Positions 15,723 through 25,994 of a DNA stretch of 54,200 nt are shown here, piece after piece. The notes beneath the pieces were generated by a model, which saw nothing but the letters and a program-made list of their open reading frames with translations, did no database searches and was not told the DNA's origin. The translations under genes and the position numbers were made by a program. The stretch comes from Oleiagrimonas sp036379395. GTDB lineage: Bacteria > Pseudomonadota > Gammaproteobacteria > Xanthomonadales > Rhodanobacteraceae. Within the stretch, counting starts at the first letter, position 1. Each line of letters starts with the position of its first letter. The stretch lies in contig DASVGR010000102.1 in assembly GCA_036379395.1 (NCBI GenBank), positions 1 through 54,200 on the forward strand, read 5' to 3'.

Positions 15723-15759
15723 GCGTCAATTTGCGCCCGGCAATATCTTGCCGGGCGAC
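15723..15759. repeat. Orphan CRISPR-repeat-like element
   Basis: Exactly 37 nt, like the array repeats, in the same orientation, with 27 of 37 identical positions. The 10-bp stem is fully kept: position 15 T-to-C and position 32 A-to-G change together and preserve the pair. The flanks TCAAT and GCGAC are also shared; the loop (TATC versus TGAT) and positions 9-11 differ. No second repeat lies one unit away on either side. It could instead be the transcription terminator of the CMD gene, though no T-run follows. The remainder of 15760-15952 shows nothing I recognise. Confidence 0.5.
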
Positions 15760-15952
15760 TGGCATCCATGGCAGCTCGTAGATGTCCTGCGTGAACGGCA
15801 TCAGGCCCTTGGTGGCTTTCCACTACACGCTGTCATGGCTGCCGATGAGTGTGTCGATCTTTCGATCACCAATCGACTTGCGATTGAATCGTGTGCACAA
15901 GTCCATGTAGTTCCCCCGTGGATATGTCAACGCTTCCCGAGGCTATTATCTC

Positions 15953-15997
15953 GAATGTACAAAATTCTTGACACTATGTCGTGAATTTTGTACATTC
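15953..15997 (+). promoter_or_regulatory. Toxin-antitoxin promoter with perfect inverted-repeat operator
   Basis: GAATGTACAAAATTC (15953-15967) and its exact reverse complement (15983-15997) are separated by 15 bp. TTGACA (15968-15973), 17 bp, TACATT (15991-15996) lies within it, so a bound repressor would block RNA polymerase. The predicted start is at about 16003, the toxin ATG itself, so the mRNA may be leaderless. Autoregulation by the antitoxin is the expected role. Confidence 0.8.
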
Positions 15998-16002
15998 AGG
16001 CC

Positions 16003-16317
16003 ATGCAAACGATCATCTTCATGGGGACCAGTCGCGATGACCTCCGGACATTTCCGGAGCCGGCCCGCAAGGAACTTGGGCGCCAGTTGTTGCGTTTGCA
16101 GCACGGGATGGAGCCAGAGAACTGGAAGCCGATGAAGACGGTCGGTGCAGGCGTGCGCGAGGTACGTGTGCAGGTGGGCGGTCAGTTTCGCGTGTTCTAC
16201 GTGACCACGATCGGCAATGCCATCTACGTGCTGCATGCCTTCCAGAAGAAGACGCAAAAGACCAGCCCCAAGGATCTGGCCCTTGGCAAGCAACGATTCA
16301 AACAGATTGGTGAATGA
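16003..16317 (+). CDS. HigB/RelE-like toxin (phage Gp49-like family)
   Basis: A 104-aa protein of the Gp49-like branch of the RelE/ParE/HigB superfamily: IIFMGTSRDDLRTFPEPAR, then MKTVGAGVREVRVQ, FRVFYVTTIGNAIYVLHAFQKK and a C-terminal helix KTSPKDLALGKQRFKQI. These toxins are ribosome-dependent mRNA interferases. Start ATG 16003 is preferred over the in-frame TTG at 15988. The toxin precedes the antitoxin, the order usual for HigBA. The antitoxin ATG begins 1 nt after the toxin stop. The operon lies between the CMD gene and the distal end of the CRISPR array. Confidence 0.9.
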   Translation: MQTIIFMGTSRDDLRTFPEPARKELGRQLLRLQHGMEPENWKPMKTVGAGVREVRVQVGGQFRVFYVTTIGNAIYVLHAFQKKTQKTSPKDLALGKQRFKQIGE

Positions 16318-16318
16318 C

Positions 16319-16603
16319 ATGAGCGAAAAAATGACTGTCAGCTGTGGCAACGTGTTCGAAGACCTGGGTTTTCCGCCCGATGAGGCGGCCGCCATGCAGG
16401 CACGGGAAACCCTGTTGATCGCACTGGAAAAGGAGCTGCGCAAGCGCGGCAAGAAGCAACGCGAGCTGGCCGAGGAACTGGGCATCCCGCGCACGCGCAT
16501 CTCCGAAGTGTTCAACCACAAGACCGAGCGCTTCAGCGCTGACAAACTGGTCGGCCTGTTGCAACGTGCCGGCAAACGCGTAGAAATTCGCGTGCATCCA
16601 TGA
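16319..16603 (+). CDS. HigA-like antitoxin, XRE-family HTH
   Basis: A 94-aa protein with an N-terminal toxin-binding part and a Cro/C1-type HTH at about 40-80 (KRGKKQRELAEELGIPRTRISEVFNHK). It should neutralise the upstream Gp49-like toxin and bind the perfect inverted repeat at 15953-15997 to repress the operon. Start ATG 16319 directly follows the toxin stop, so translation is likely coupled; upstream in-frame codons inside the toxin gene are ignored. Confidence 0.9.
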   Translation: MSEKMTVSCGNVFEDLGFPPDEAAAMQARETLLIALEKELRKRGKKQRELAEELGIPRTRISEVFNHKTERFSADKLVGLLQRAGKRVEIRVHP

Positions 16604-16915
16604 GTGGTTACACCAGATACCTCCAAAATTTCTTCTGTCATGCCATCCTACGAGCCGAATCCGACCGCTTGGTACACGACAGTTGTTGCTGCGCCGTCCC
16701 GACTTGACGGTGGCACATGCAGTAACCGGCTGCCGTTGATCATGACGCCGCAAAATGCCACGGCCGGCGAGTGATGGCGATGATGAGCGAATCCAGCTCA
16801 TGCGGGCGTTTCTCGATGTTCCGGCCCTGCATGGCTGACGCTGGGCATGTTGTTAGCCGTACTGTAGGCATCGGCACAGCCCGACAGCGCTACGCTAATG
16901 AGCCTCACCCTCAAG
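16604..16915. other. Gap between TA operon and CRISPR trailer end
   Basis: A 312-nt stretch with no convincing gene. One minus-strand frame of 30 codons (16832-16740) reads protein-like (MQGRNIEKRPHELDSLIIAI) and could be a gene remnant. I see no further CRISPR repeats, degenerate or otherwise, between 16604 and 16915. Confidence 0.4.
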
Positions 16916-19900
16916 GTTTCAATCCACGCTTGGCAATGATTTGCCGAGCGACGCACGCGATGCCATTCGCCTGGCAAGGCAGGCTGGTTTCAATCCACGC
17001 TCGGCAATGATTTGCCGAGCGACCAAGCTCCACAAGCGCGCGGCAGCCATCATCGAGGTTTCAATCCACGCTCGGCAATGATTTGCCGAGCGACAGGCTT
17101 ATCGACGCGCGTATGACGCCAGCCGAATGTTTCAATCCACGCTCGGCAATGATTTGCCGAGCGACCCAACGAGTTCGGCCAATCCATCAGCGGCTACAAG
17201 TTTCAATCCACGCTCGGCAATGATTTGCCGAGCGACGAAGGCCATTCCGACGGTCCGCGAGGAGGGGTCGGTTTCAATCCACGCTCGGCAATGATTTGCC
17301 GAGCGACTTAGCGGCACAAGCAACTTCTTGCCGCCGTCTTCGTTTCAATCCACGCTCGGCAATGATTTGCCGAGCGACGCGGCTACGGCTGGCGGTCAGT
17401 CGCGCAATGGCTTGTTTCAATCCACGCTCGGCAATGATTTGCCGAGCGACGCCCGTCAACAGGGATCATCTGCGATTACAAAGGTTTCAATCCACGCTCG
17501 GCAATGATTTGCCGAGCGACCTTGGGAGCGTCCAACGTGTGGGACCGGGTTGAGGTTTCAATCCACGCTCGGCAATGATTTGCCGAGCGACGTTGTTGGG
17601 AGGGCCGCCGCCAAACGCCTTGTTGTTTCAATCCACGCTCGGCAATGATTTGCCGAGCGACCCAAGGGCTTCAGCGCGACGCCGTGAGCCGACATGTTTC
17701 AATCCACGCTCGGCAATGATTTGCCGAGCGACTTCAGTGAAGTAAGAATACGTCACCCGGAATAGGTTTCAATCCACGCTCGGCAATGATTTGCCGAGCG
17801 ACGTGTGAAAAGTGACGGTAGTTATTGCTGGTATGTGGTTTCAATCCACGCTCGGCAATGATTTGCCGAGCGACCTAATTATTGATAATGTTATAATGTC
17901 AACTATTAGTTTCAATCCACGCTCGGCAATGATTTGCCGAGCGACACCAATGCCCAAACAGCCCTCATCGGCTCACTTGGGTTTCAATCCACGCTCGGCA
18001 ATGATTTGCCGAGCGACGGGCCATAGTAGGAAAGGACTGTCACCGGATATTGTTTCAATCCACGCTCGGCAATGATTTGCCGAGCGACGCCGATCGCGAT
18101 AGTCCATGCGTTGTGGATCATGTTTCAATCCACGCTCGGCAATGATTTGCCGAGCGACGCGCGCCGGAGCCGTGGCCTATGCTCGTGTCGTGTTTCAATC
18201 CACGCTCGGCAATGATTTGCCGAGCGACGCGCGCCGGAGCCGTGGCCTATGCTCGTGTCGTGTTTCAATCCACGCTCGGCAATGATTTGCCGAGCGACAT
18301 CGCCGCCGCCCCCGACATGTACGCCGCGCTGGTTTCAATCCACGCTCGGCAATGATTTGCCGAGCGACAACATCGTGCGCGACGGCGTGGAGTGCTGGTC
18401 GTGTTTCAATCCACGCTCGGCAATGATTTGCCGAGCGACGGCGTTTTGAGTGCGAGTGGGGGAAGCGACCACGGTTTCAATCCACGCTCGGCAATGATTT
18501 GCCGAGCGACAGCAGAAGCCAACTGTGCTCCTGATGCATCCAGGTTTCAATCCACGCTCGGCAATGATTTGCCGAGCGACAACATCGTGCGCGACGGCGT
18601 GGAGTGCTGGTCGTGTTTCAATCCACGCTCGGCAATGATTTGCCGAGCGACCCAGACTGCGCTCCGACTCCTCGATCTTGTAGTAGGTTTCAATCCACGC
18701 TCGGCAATGATTTGCCGAGCGACTCAAGCAATACGTCAAGCGTCGCAGCAATGACCAGTTTCAATCCACGCTCGGCAATGATTTGCCGAGCGACGGCATC
18801 GGGACGGGTGGCGGCTGACCGGTTTCATGTTTCAATCCACGCTCGGCAATGATTTGCCGAGCGACCGCGCCATTGAGTGGTGTTTCGACTGAATACGTCG
18901 TTTCAATCCACGCTCGGCAATGATTTGCCGAGCGACGCGGTAACCGTACGCAGCATGGGTCATGCTCCACGTTTCAATCCACGCTCGGCAATGATTTGCC
19001 GAGCGACTAGGCAGCGATCGGGCAGAGGCAGAGGCAAAACCGTTTCAATCCACGCTCGGCAATGATTTGCCGAGCGACACCACCATGCACGATATACGCC
19101 CGCCAACAAACGACGTTTCAATCCACGCTCGGCAATGATTTGCCGAGCGACCCAGGCCGTGCGCCGATGCTGGCGTTTCGGCCAGTTTCAATCCACGCTC
19201 GGCAATGATTTGCCGAGCGACAAAAATACACTGACAGGCAGACCCCGGAGGCGTCGTTTCAATCCACGCTCGGCAATGATTTGCCGAGCGACAGTGGTTC
19301 GGCTCAATCTCAATATTACGCCGGTGGTTTCAATCCACGCTCGGCAATGATTTGCCGAGCGACCGATTTTCGGCGATGGTAGAGCGGCATTTCGGTGTGT
19401 TTCAATCCACGCTCGGCAATGATTTGCCGAGCGACCGAATCCGCCAGGTCATCGTTTTGCGCCGTGGTCGTTTCAATCCACGCTCGGCAATGATTTGCCG
19501 AGCGACCCAACAGCTCGCGGACGTGGCCCCACGCTTCCGCGGTTTCAATCCACGCTCGGCAATGATTTGCCGAGCGACGTAACCGGGCAGCTCCAAACTG
19601 CCGCCTGGAATGTTTCAATCCACGCTCGGCAATGATTTGCCGAGCGACGAAACCTCCATCACAAAGCCCGCCGGACACAACGTTTCAATCCACGCTCGGC
19701 AATGATTTGCCGAGCGACCTTCGATTCAGTCCGAACATCAGTTGAGCACCACGTTTCAATCCACGCTCGGCAATGATTTGCCGAGCGACCGCGTCATCCA
19801 CGCATACTCTTCCAGCTCGTGCAGTTTCAATCCACGCTCGGCAATGATTTGCCGAGCGACCTCGCGGCGATATCGCCAACGCCATCAAGGGACTGTTTCA

Positions 19901-22900
19901 ATCCACGCTCGGCAATGATTTGCCGAGCGACCCGAGCTACTTGCGTCCGAAAAACGCCCTCAGCGTTTCAATCCACGCTCGGCAATGATTTGCCGAGCGA
20001 CGGCAACCAAGAGTCGCGCCAAGCGGCTGGCGAAGTTTCAATCCACGCTCGGCAATGATTTGCCGAGCGACCTGGCCGGCGATGTTGGTTTTGTTGATTA
20101 CGGAGTTTCAATCCACGCTCGGCAATGATTTGCCGAGCGACACGACACACGCCACACCCTGGCGCGTGCGCAGCGTGTTTCAATCCACGCTCGGCAATGA
20201 TTTGCCGAGCGACCCCGCGCCGGCGTCTGAGCTGCCCACTTGCTGTGGTTTCAATCCACGCTCGGCAATGATTTGCCGAGCGACCATCGGCGGCATTGTG
20301 GCCGCGAGCGTGTCGGCGTTTCAATCCACGCTCGGCAATGATTTGCCGAGCGACATCAGCACGCACCCCATTGAGCAGGCTGTCAGCGTTTCAATCCACG
20401 CTCGGCAATGATTTGCCGAGCGACGTACCAAGCTGTCGGGCAATGAGATCGCATTACCGTTTCAATCCACGCTCGGCAATGATTTGCCGAGCGACTTCGT
20501 CGCGTTGTTCATTGTTACTGTACTCACTGTTTCAATCCACGCTCGGCAATGATTTGCCGAGCGACCCGACAGCCCGGCGCGCCCAGCGATCAGGTCGATG
20601 TTTCAATCCACGCTCGGCAATGATTTGCCGAGCGACGCGGTGGCCGCTGGCATTGGCTGGCGACCAAAACGTTTCAATCCACGCTCGGCAATGATTTGCC
20701 GAGCGACAGCAACGGCGCATCGTTGCCGCAGGCGTCCATGTTTCAATCCACGCTCGGCAATGATTTGCCGAGCGACATGGCATTGATGAAAACAGCACTC
20801 TGTTCGTCACGTTTCAATCCACGCTCGGCAATGATTTGCCGAGCGACGTACCATGGGATACATCGCAGACGATGGAAACCGTTTCAATCCACGCTCGGCA
20901 ATGATTTGCCGAGCGACCCAGATGGCTGACGAGGCCGCCGGGAACGCATGGTTTCAATCCACGCTCGGCAATGATTTGCCGAGCGACCCAAGATTGTGGC
21001 TCAAGACACTGATGCACCTATTGTTTCAATCCACGCTCGGCAATGATTTGCCGAGCGACGTGATTGGACAGGTGCAGCTAAGGGTTTACCCAAGTTTCAA
21101 TCCACGCTCGGCAATGATTTGCCGAGCGACCATGGGGTCCACGCTTTACGGATTGGGTTATCATGTTTCAATCCACGCTCGGCAATGATTTGCCGAGCGA
21201 CTGAAGAAGCGCAGAGCGTCAGTGAGCGCAGTGCAGTTTCAATCCACGCTCGGCAATGATTTGCCGAGCGACGATGAGGACGTGCGCGACATGCTGGCCA
21301 ACACGCTGTTTCAATCCACGCTCGGCAATGATTTGCCGAGCGACCAATCTGCTGAAGGAGTACTACTTCGACCTGAAGGTTTCAATCCACGCTCGGCAAT
21401 GATTTGCCGAGCGACCGCGGCCTTCGCGGCCTTGTTGATGTCATCAGTAGTTTCAATCCACGCTCGGCAATGATTTGCCGAGCGACGTTGAACGACTTGT
21501 TAGGTGGCTGGTGCTTGGAGTTTCAATCCACGCTCGGCAATGATTTGCCGAGCGACCACCTTTGCGTGGCTGACCCAAAACGAGGAAAGTTTCAATCCAC
21601 GCTCGGCAATGATTTGCCGAGCGACCCCAGCCGCATTGATGGCTCGAAATTCACCGCTGTTTCAATCCACGCTCGGCAATGATTTGCCGAGCGACGCCGG
21701 ACAGATACGTACTTTCGTACTGAGACAGGTTTCAATCCACGCTCGGCAATGATTTGCCGAGCGACAACTACTATGTAGTTGTCCCGCCACGGACACCAGT
21801 TTCAATCCACGCTCGGCAATGATTTGCCGAGCGACCTCACCACCTATTGATCCCGGTAACCAAATTGTGTTTCAATCCACGCTCGGCAATGATTTGCCGA
21901 GCGACGTACGTGGAGCCGTTGAGCGTGCTGTCGGTATCCGGTTTCAATCCACGCTCGGCAATGATTTGCCGAGCGACCCACGCACGAAATAAGTGTGGTG
22001 AGACTCATCGTTGTTTCAATCCACGCTCGGCAATGATTTGCCGAGCGACTTCAACCACGTGAAACCGCCCTTCGCCTTAACCCGTTTCAATCCACGCTCG
22101 GCAATGATTTGCCGAGCGACGCCGCGAGGAGCACTAATGAGCAACCTTTGGCTGTTTCAATCCACGCTCGGCAATGATTTGCCGAGCGACGCAAATGCAA
22201 ATCGCTATCCCGGAGGTATTCGAATGTTTCAATCCACGCTCGGCAATGATTTGCCGAGCGACGGGGCATATCTGTGCAGCCATCATCACACACAGAGTTT
22301 CAATCCACGCTCGGCAATGATTTGCCGAGCGACTGCACCAGCTTTTCGCTGCCGGCAGTCGATCGAGGTTTCAATCCACGCTCGGCAATGATTTGCCGAG
22401 CGACCGCGTTATGCACTGCTCGGCTGTCATCTCGACCGAGTTTCAATCCACGCTCGGCAATGATTTGCCGAGCGACCCATATCCTACGCATTCGCACATA
22501 ACAGTATTATGTTTCAATCCACGCTCGGCAATGATTTGCCGAGCGACAAGATCGGACTGGTCAGCCTTGAGGTTCAGTGCTGTTTCAATCCACGCTCGGC
22601 AATGATTTGCCGAGCGACGCCCAGGCGCAGCGCAAGCCAGCGGCACGTACTGGTTTCAATCCACGCTCGGCAATGATTTGCCGAGCGACCCAGCGTGACA
22701 AGGGCAATGAGCGCCAGCGTGATGTTTCAATCCACGCTCGGCAATGATTTGCCGAGCGACGGGAGCGCGGGGCGTCACGCTGACGTCACTTGATGTTTCA
22801 ATCCACGCTCGGCAATGATTTGCCGAGCGACCGACCCCACTCGCCGTTGCCTTCGTTTACATCACGTTTCAATCCACGCTCGGCAATGATTTGCCGAGCG

Positions 22901-23826
22901 ACGTAAGCGTAGATCGTATCGTTGTACTTGCCCACGTTTCAATCCACGCTCGGCAATGATTTGCCGAGCGACCTTAATCCGTCCCTCCCCATAACGGTAA
23001 TGTGGGGTTTCAATCCACGCTCGGCAATGATTTGCCGAGCGACGACCTTGATTATGCACGAACTGTTGCCAATCTATGGTTTCAATCCACGCTCGGCAAT
23101 GATTTGCCGAGCGACATGTCGGATCGTAAGCAAACGGCACGTACAGGAAGTTTCAATCCACGCTCGGCAATGATTTGCCGAGCGACATGGTTCCAAACAT
23201 GGTGACACCTCATTATTAAGGTTTCAATCCACGCTCGGCAATGATTTGCCGAGCGACGATGGTTGATCTTTCTACGATTTATGCGATCGAAGGTTTCAAT
23301 CCACGCTCGGCAATGATTTGCCGAGCGACATCAATGACACAGACAATTGCACATAGCCCGAAAGTTTCAATCCACGCTCGGCAATGATTTGCCGAGCGAC
23401 TTAGATTAACGTCATAATCAATCGCGTGCGATTGTTTCAATCCACGCTCGGCAATGATTTGCCGAGCGACTTTCGCCGACTTGTGCTCCAACTTCAGTTC
23501 CGTGGTTTCAATCCACGCTCGGCAATGATTTGCCGAGCGACTTGAGCAGTACGCGAAGGAGGCAGCATGACCACTGTTTCAATCCACGCTCGGCAATGAT
23601 TTGCCGAGCGACGGGAAGTAGTTGAAGTTCACCCGGCATTGTCTAGGTTTCAATCCACGCTCGGCAATGATTTGCCGAGCGACCCGGTATTGCCTGATGC
23701 CGGCCAAGTCAATATCGGTTTCAATCCACGCTCGGCAATGATTTGCCGAGCGACACAATCGCACATGGGAATTCTGGCCAAGCAACCACGTTTCAATCCA
23801 CGCTCGGCAATGATTTGCCGAGCGAC
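16916..23826 (-). CRISPR. Type I-C CRISPR array, 98 repeats / 97 spacers
   Basis: Hand count gives 98 repeats of 37 nt and 97 spacers of 32-36 nt (mostly 33-35). On the plus strand each repeat starts GTTTCAATCCACGC and ends GCCGAGCGAC; read on the minus strand it ends in GTGGATTGAAAC, the I-C crRNA 5' handle, so the array is transcribed leftward from a leader next to cas2. Each repeat folds into a 10-bp stem with a 4-nt loop. All repeats read appear identical except the leftmost (16916-16952), with C-to-T at position 16 (still a G-U pair), as expected at the old, leader-distal end. Spacers at 18159-18191 and 18229-18261 are identical neighbours; those at 18369-18402 and 18581-18614 are identical but three units apart. 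Confidence 0.99.
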
Positions 23827-24012
23827 GCCACTTGTCCAACCCGTTGACTGGTGGAGCTTTGCGGGGTTGCTGGCGCGAACTGCGCAAAGCGTTGTGTCGA
23901 TGGGTGAGTAAGCTTGTTCACAGTGTATCCGTTCCTGCACAGAATCAGTGGCTTGGCGTTGCCGCGAAAGAGCCGGTATTGACGCCGTCGCTTGGGGTTC
24001 GCGCGGCGCGCG
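23827..24012 (-). promoter_or_regulatory. CRISPR leader
   Basis: 186 bp between the cas2 stop and the first (youngest) repeat, on the side from which the array is transcribed. It is less GC-rich than the flanking genes. It contains GCGCGAACCCCAAGCG (minus strand, just after cas2) and a GCTTTGC/GCAAAGC inverted pair close to the array. I cannot pick one promoter with confidence. The leader role follows from position and array polarity. Confidence 0.8.
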
Positions 24013-24303
24013 TCAGATGATCAGCGGGCTGTCAAAGTCTACCGCGTGAAAGGAGCCGTACTCGCGTACGTGCAACTTCGTTGGCTCGGCCAGCCGATAA
24101 AAGCGCAGACAATCGGTTTTGATGTCAATGATGTCGAGCAGGTCACGCTCAAGCTGTTCGAATTGCATCAGGTCAAGCTGACACTCGAAGACGGATTTTT
24201 GCACGCGCTGGCCGCGGCCTTCACATACTTTGGCGACGTGCCGAAGGCGCCGTTGTCCCGCGCGAGTCATGGTGGATACGTCGTAACACACAATGATGAG
24301 CAT
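24013..24303 (-). CDS. cas2: CRISPR-associated endonuclease Cas2
   Basis: A 96-aa ferredoxin-fold protein: MLIIVCYDVSTM gives the first strand with the conserved Asp (D8), then RRLRHVAKVCEGRGQRVQKSVFEC as helix and second strand. With Cas1 it forms the spacer integration complex. Start ATG 24303 lies 2 nt after the cas1 stop; the open frame extends upstream inside cas1 but that part is not Cas2-like. Last gene of the operon, just before the leader. Confidence 0.97.
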   Translation of the reverse strand: MLIIVCYDVSTMTRAGQRRLRHVAKVCEGRGQRVQKSVFECQLDLMQFEQLERDLLDIIDIKTDCLRFYRLAEPTKLHVREYGSFHAVDFDSPLII

Positions 24304-24305
24304 GA

Positions 24306-25349
24306 TTATTTGGCCACGAAGGGCAGGTAGGCGGGGACATCGTTGCGCAAGGTCCGGGCTAGCAAGCGCGCCTGGATTTGAGGTAAGACGCCGATCGGGA
24401 CATCGGTGTCCAGCAGTGGATGGTGCAGGGTTTCCTGCTTGCGGTTTTGCCAAGCGATGGCGATGGTGCGGCGTGCGTTGTCGCTCATCAGTACGCCACC
24501 GCCCTCGGTGACGCGAAAGTCGTTGGCCTTGAGTTGGCCACGGTTGATTAGAGTCAGTGCCAGTCGATCAGCCATGATGGAGCGAAATTCTTCGACCAGA
24601 TCCAGCGCCAATGCCGGACGCCCCGGCCGCAACACGTGCAGATAACCCACTTGTGGATCCAGTCCCACGGTTTCCAAGGCGCTGCGGCAATCATGCGTCA
24701 GCAGGGTGTACAGGTAAGAAAGCAGGGCATTGAGGCGGTCGCGTGGAGGCCGGCGATTACGGTTGGTGATGGCAAAATGCGGGCGCATGGCGGGCTTCAA
24801 GATGGCATTGATGGCACCAAAATAGGTACGAGCGGCTTCACCTTCCACTCCGCGCAACGCGTCGGTGTCGCCTGCGACGGTGGCCGCGCGTTGCGATGCG
24901 TTGAATTTGGTAACGGCAGCTTCAAGCACCGCCCTGTCGTCGTCGTTGGTTGTCTCGCGCGCGCCGCGCTGTAACACGGTACGGCTGTTGCGCAACTTGC
25001 CGGCCACAAAACTGCGTGCCAGCTCCAGGGTTTGTTCGTCGGACATGGCCCGTTCGTGTTGTGCACGGCGCAATAAAACATTGCCACTGGTCGGGCCTTC
25101 AACACGCGCCATGAAACGCCCGTTGCGATCAAGCAGGCTGACGGTGATGCCGTCGCTTGCGCAGCGGCCCAACAATCCGGGTGACATCATCACGTGGCCG
25201 ACAGTGACGATGGCGCCCAAATGATGCAATGGCACGCGCATGCGTGTGGTGTGTTCCACCTCGATGCGGATGGTGTCGTTGTCCAAATGCAGGTAGCTGC
25301 CCGCGGTCATCACGAACAAGGTGTTGAGCAGGTTCCAGGCATCGCTCAT
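24306..25349 (-). CDS. cas1: CRISPR integrase Cas1 (type I-C)
   Basis: A 347-aa protein with an N-terminal beta domain (TLFVMTAGSYLHLDNDTIRIE) and a C-terminal helical catalytic domain. Metal-binding residues are all present: E169 in VEGEAARTYFGAI, H238 in VGYLHVLRPGRPALALDL, and D250 before LVEEFR. It integrates protospacers at the leader-proximal repeat together with Cas2. Overlaps cas4 by 4 bp (ATGA). Confidence 0.97.
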   Translation of the reverse strand: MSDAWNLLNTLFVMTAGSYLHLDNDTIRIEVEHTTRMRVPLHHLGAIVTVGHVMMSPGLLGRCASDGITVSLLDRNGRFMARVEGPTSGNVLLRRAQHERAMSDEQTLELARSFVAGKLRNSRTVLQRGARETTNDDDRAVLEAAVTKFNASQRAATVAGDTDALRGVEGEAARTYFGAINAILKPAMRPHFAITNRNRRPPRDRLNALLSYLYTLLTHDCRSALETVGLDPQVGYLHVLRPGRPALALDLVEEFRSIMADRLALTLINRGQLKANDFRVTEGGGVLMSDNARRTIAIAWQNRKQETLHHPLLDTDVPIGVLPQIQARLLARTLRNDVPAYLPFVAK

Positions 25350-25969
25350 GGCGTGTTGCTCCCGTGCAGTTCATCGAGCAGTTTTTGATAGTGCCGTCGA
25401 TCGGCCACCACCGCCGGTTGGCACAATTCGCGCAGTGAACAATGGCGACAGCGCACATCGTTGACGGGTGGCGGCAGGGCAGGTTGTGCCAACAACATGC
25501 GCACGGCAGCAATGGCTTGCAGGGTTTGTTCGCGCAATGCGTTGTCGATCATCACCTCGCGCCGCCGCCGTGAACTGAAGTGGTAGATCGCGCCGGCGGG
25601 TACCGGTTTGCCGGTCATGGCTTCGAGGCATAGCGCTTGCCCCGCCAATTGCAGTTCGTCGCAGCGTTGCGCGTGACGATGGCCGTGTTTGTACTCGACC
25701 GGATAGGGGGTGCCATCGGCGGCAAATTCCACCAGATCGGCCTTGCCGATGAGGCCCAGTGTGTCGTTCCACAGCGGCATGGCACGTTCCAGGCGCGTGG
25801 TACCGGCATGTTCGGCGCCGGGTTCGTCCACTTTTTTGTGCGCGGCACGGCCCCGTGCGGTAAACGCGTTTTCGGAGAATACTTGCTCGATGTGGATCAA
25901 CGCGCATTGTCGCGGGCAATAGCCCCAATGCTGCAAGGCCGACAGCTGCACCAGTGGTTCGACAGCCAC
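25346..25969 (-). CDS. cas4: CRISPR-associated exonuclease Cas4
   Basis: A 207-aa RecB-family nuclease with an Fe-S cluster. Cysteines are C18 (YCPRQC) and three in CRHCSLRELC near the C-terminus; catalytic residues lie in IGKADLVEF and YPVEYKHG. In I-C systems Cas4 trims prespacers and fixes PAM orientation. I place the start at GTG 25969 because AGGAGGG lies 7 nt upstream (25983-25977); the longer frame from ATG 26029 would translate one arm of a 16-bp hairpin and gives an unlikely Arg/Pro-rich N-terminus. Overlaps cas1 by 4 bp. Confidence 0.93.
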   Translation of the reverse strand: MAVEPLVQLSALQHWGYCPRQCALIHIEQVFSENAFTARGRAAHKKVDEPGAEHAGTTRLERAMPLWNDTLGLIGKADLVEFAADGTPYPVEYKHGHRHAQRCDELQLAGQALCLEAMTGKPVPAGAIYHFSSRRRREVMIDNALREQTLQAIAAVRMLLAQPALPPPVNDVRCRHCSLRELCQPAVVADRRHYQKLLDELHGSNTP

Positions 25970-25994
25970 GATGGTACCCTCCTGCAACAACCAT

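Noticed and set aside
16604..16915. Search for extra degenerate repeats beyond the last array unit
   Set aside because: None found by eye; the region lacks the paired TCGGCAA/TTGCCGA core.
18795..18828. GGTTTCAT within a spacer as a partial repeat
   Set aside because: It matches only the first bases of a repeat by chance and the spacer length is normal (34 nt).
16917..23940. Dozens of open frames with repeated FNPRSAMICRAT or RSANHCRAWIET peptides
   Set aside because: They are translations of the CRISPR repeat in various frames; unit length and spacer variation show an array, not proteins.
24304..24453. N-terminal extension of Cas2 by 50 codons
   Set aside because: It overlaps cas1 and is not Cas2-like; MLIIVCYDVS is the true start.
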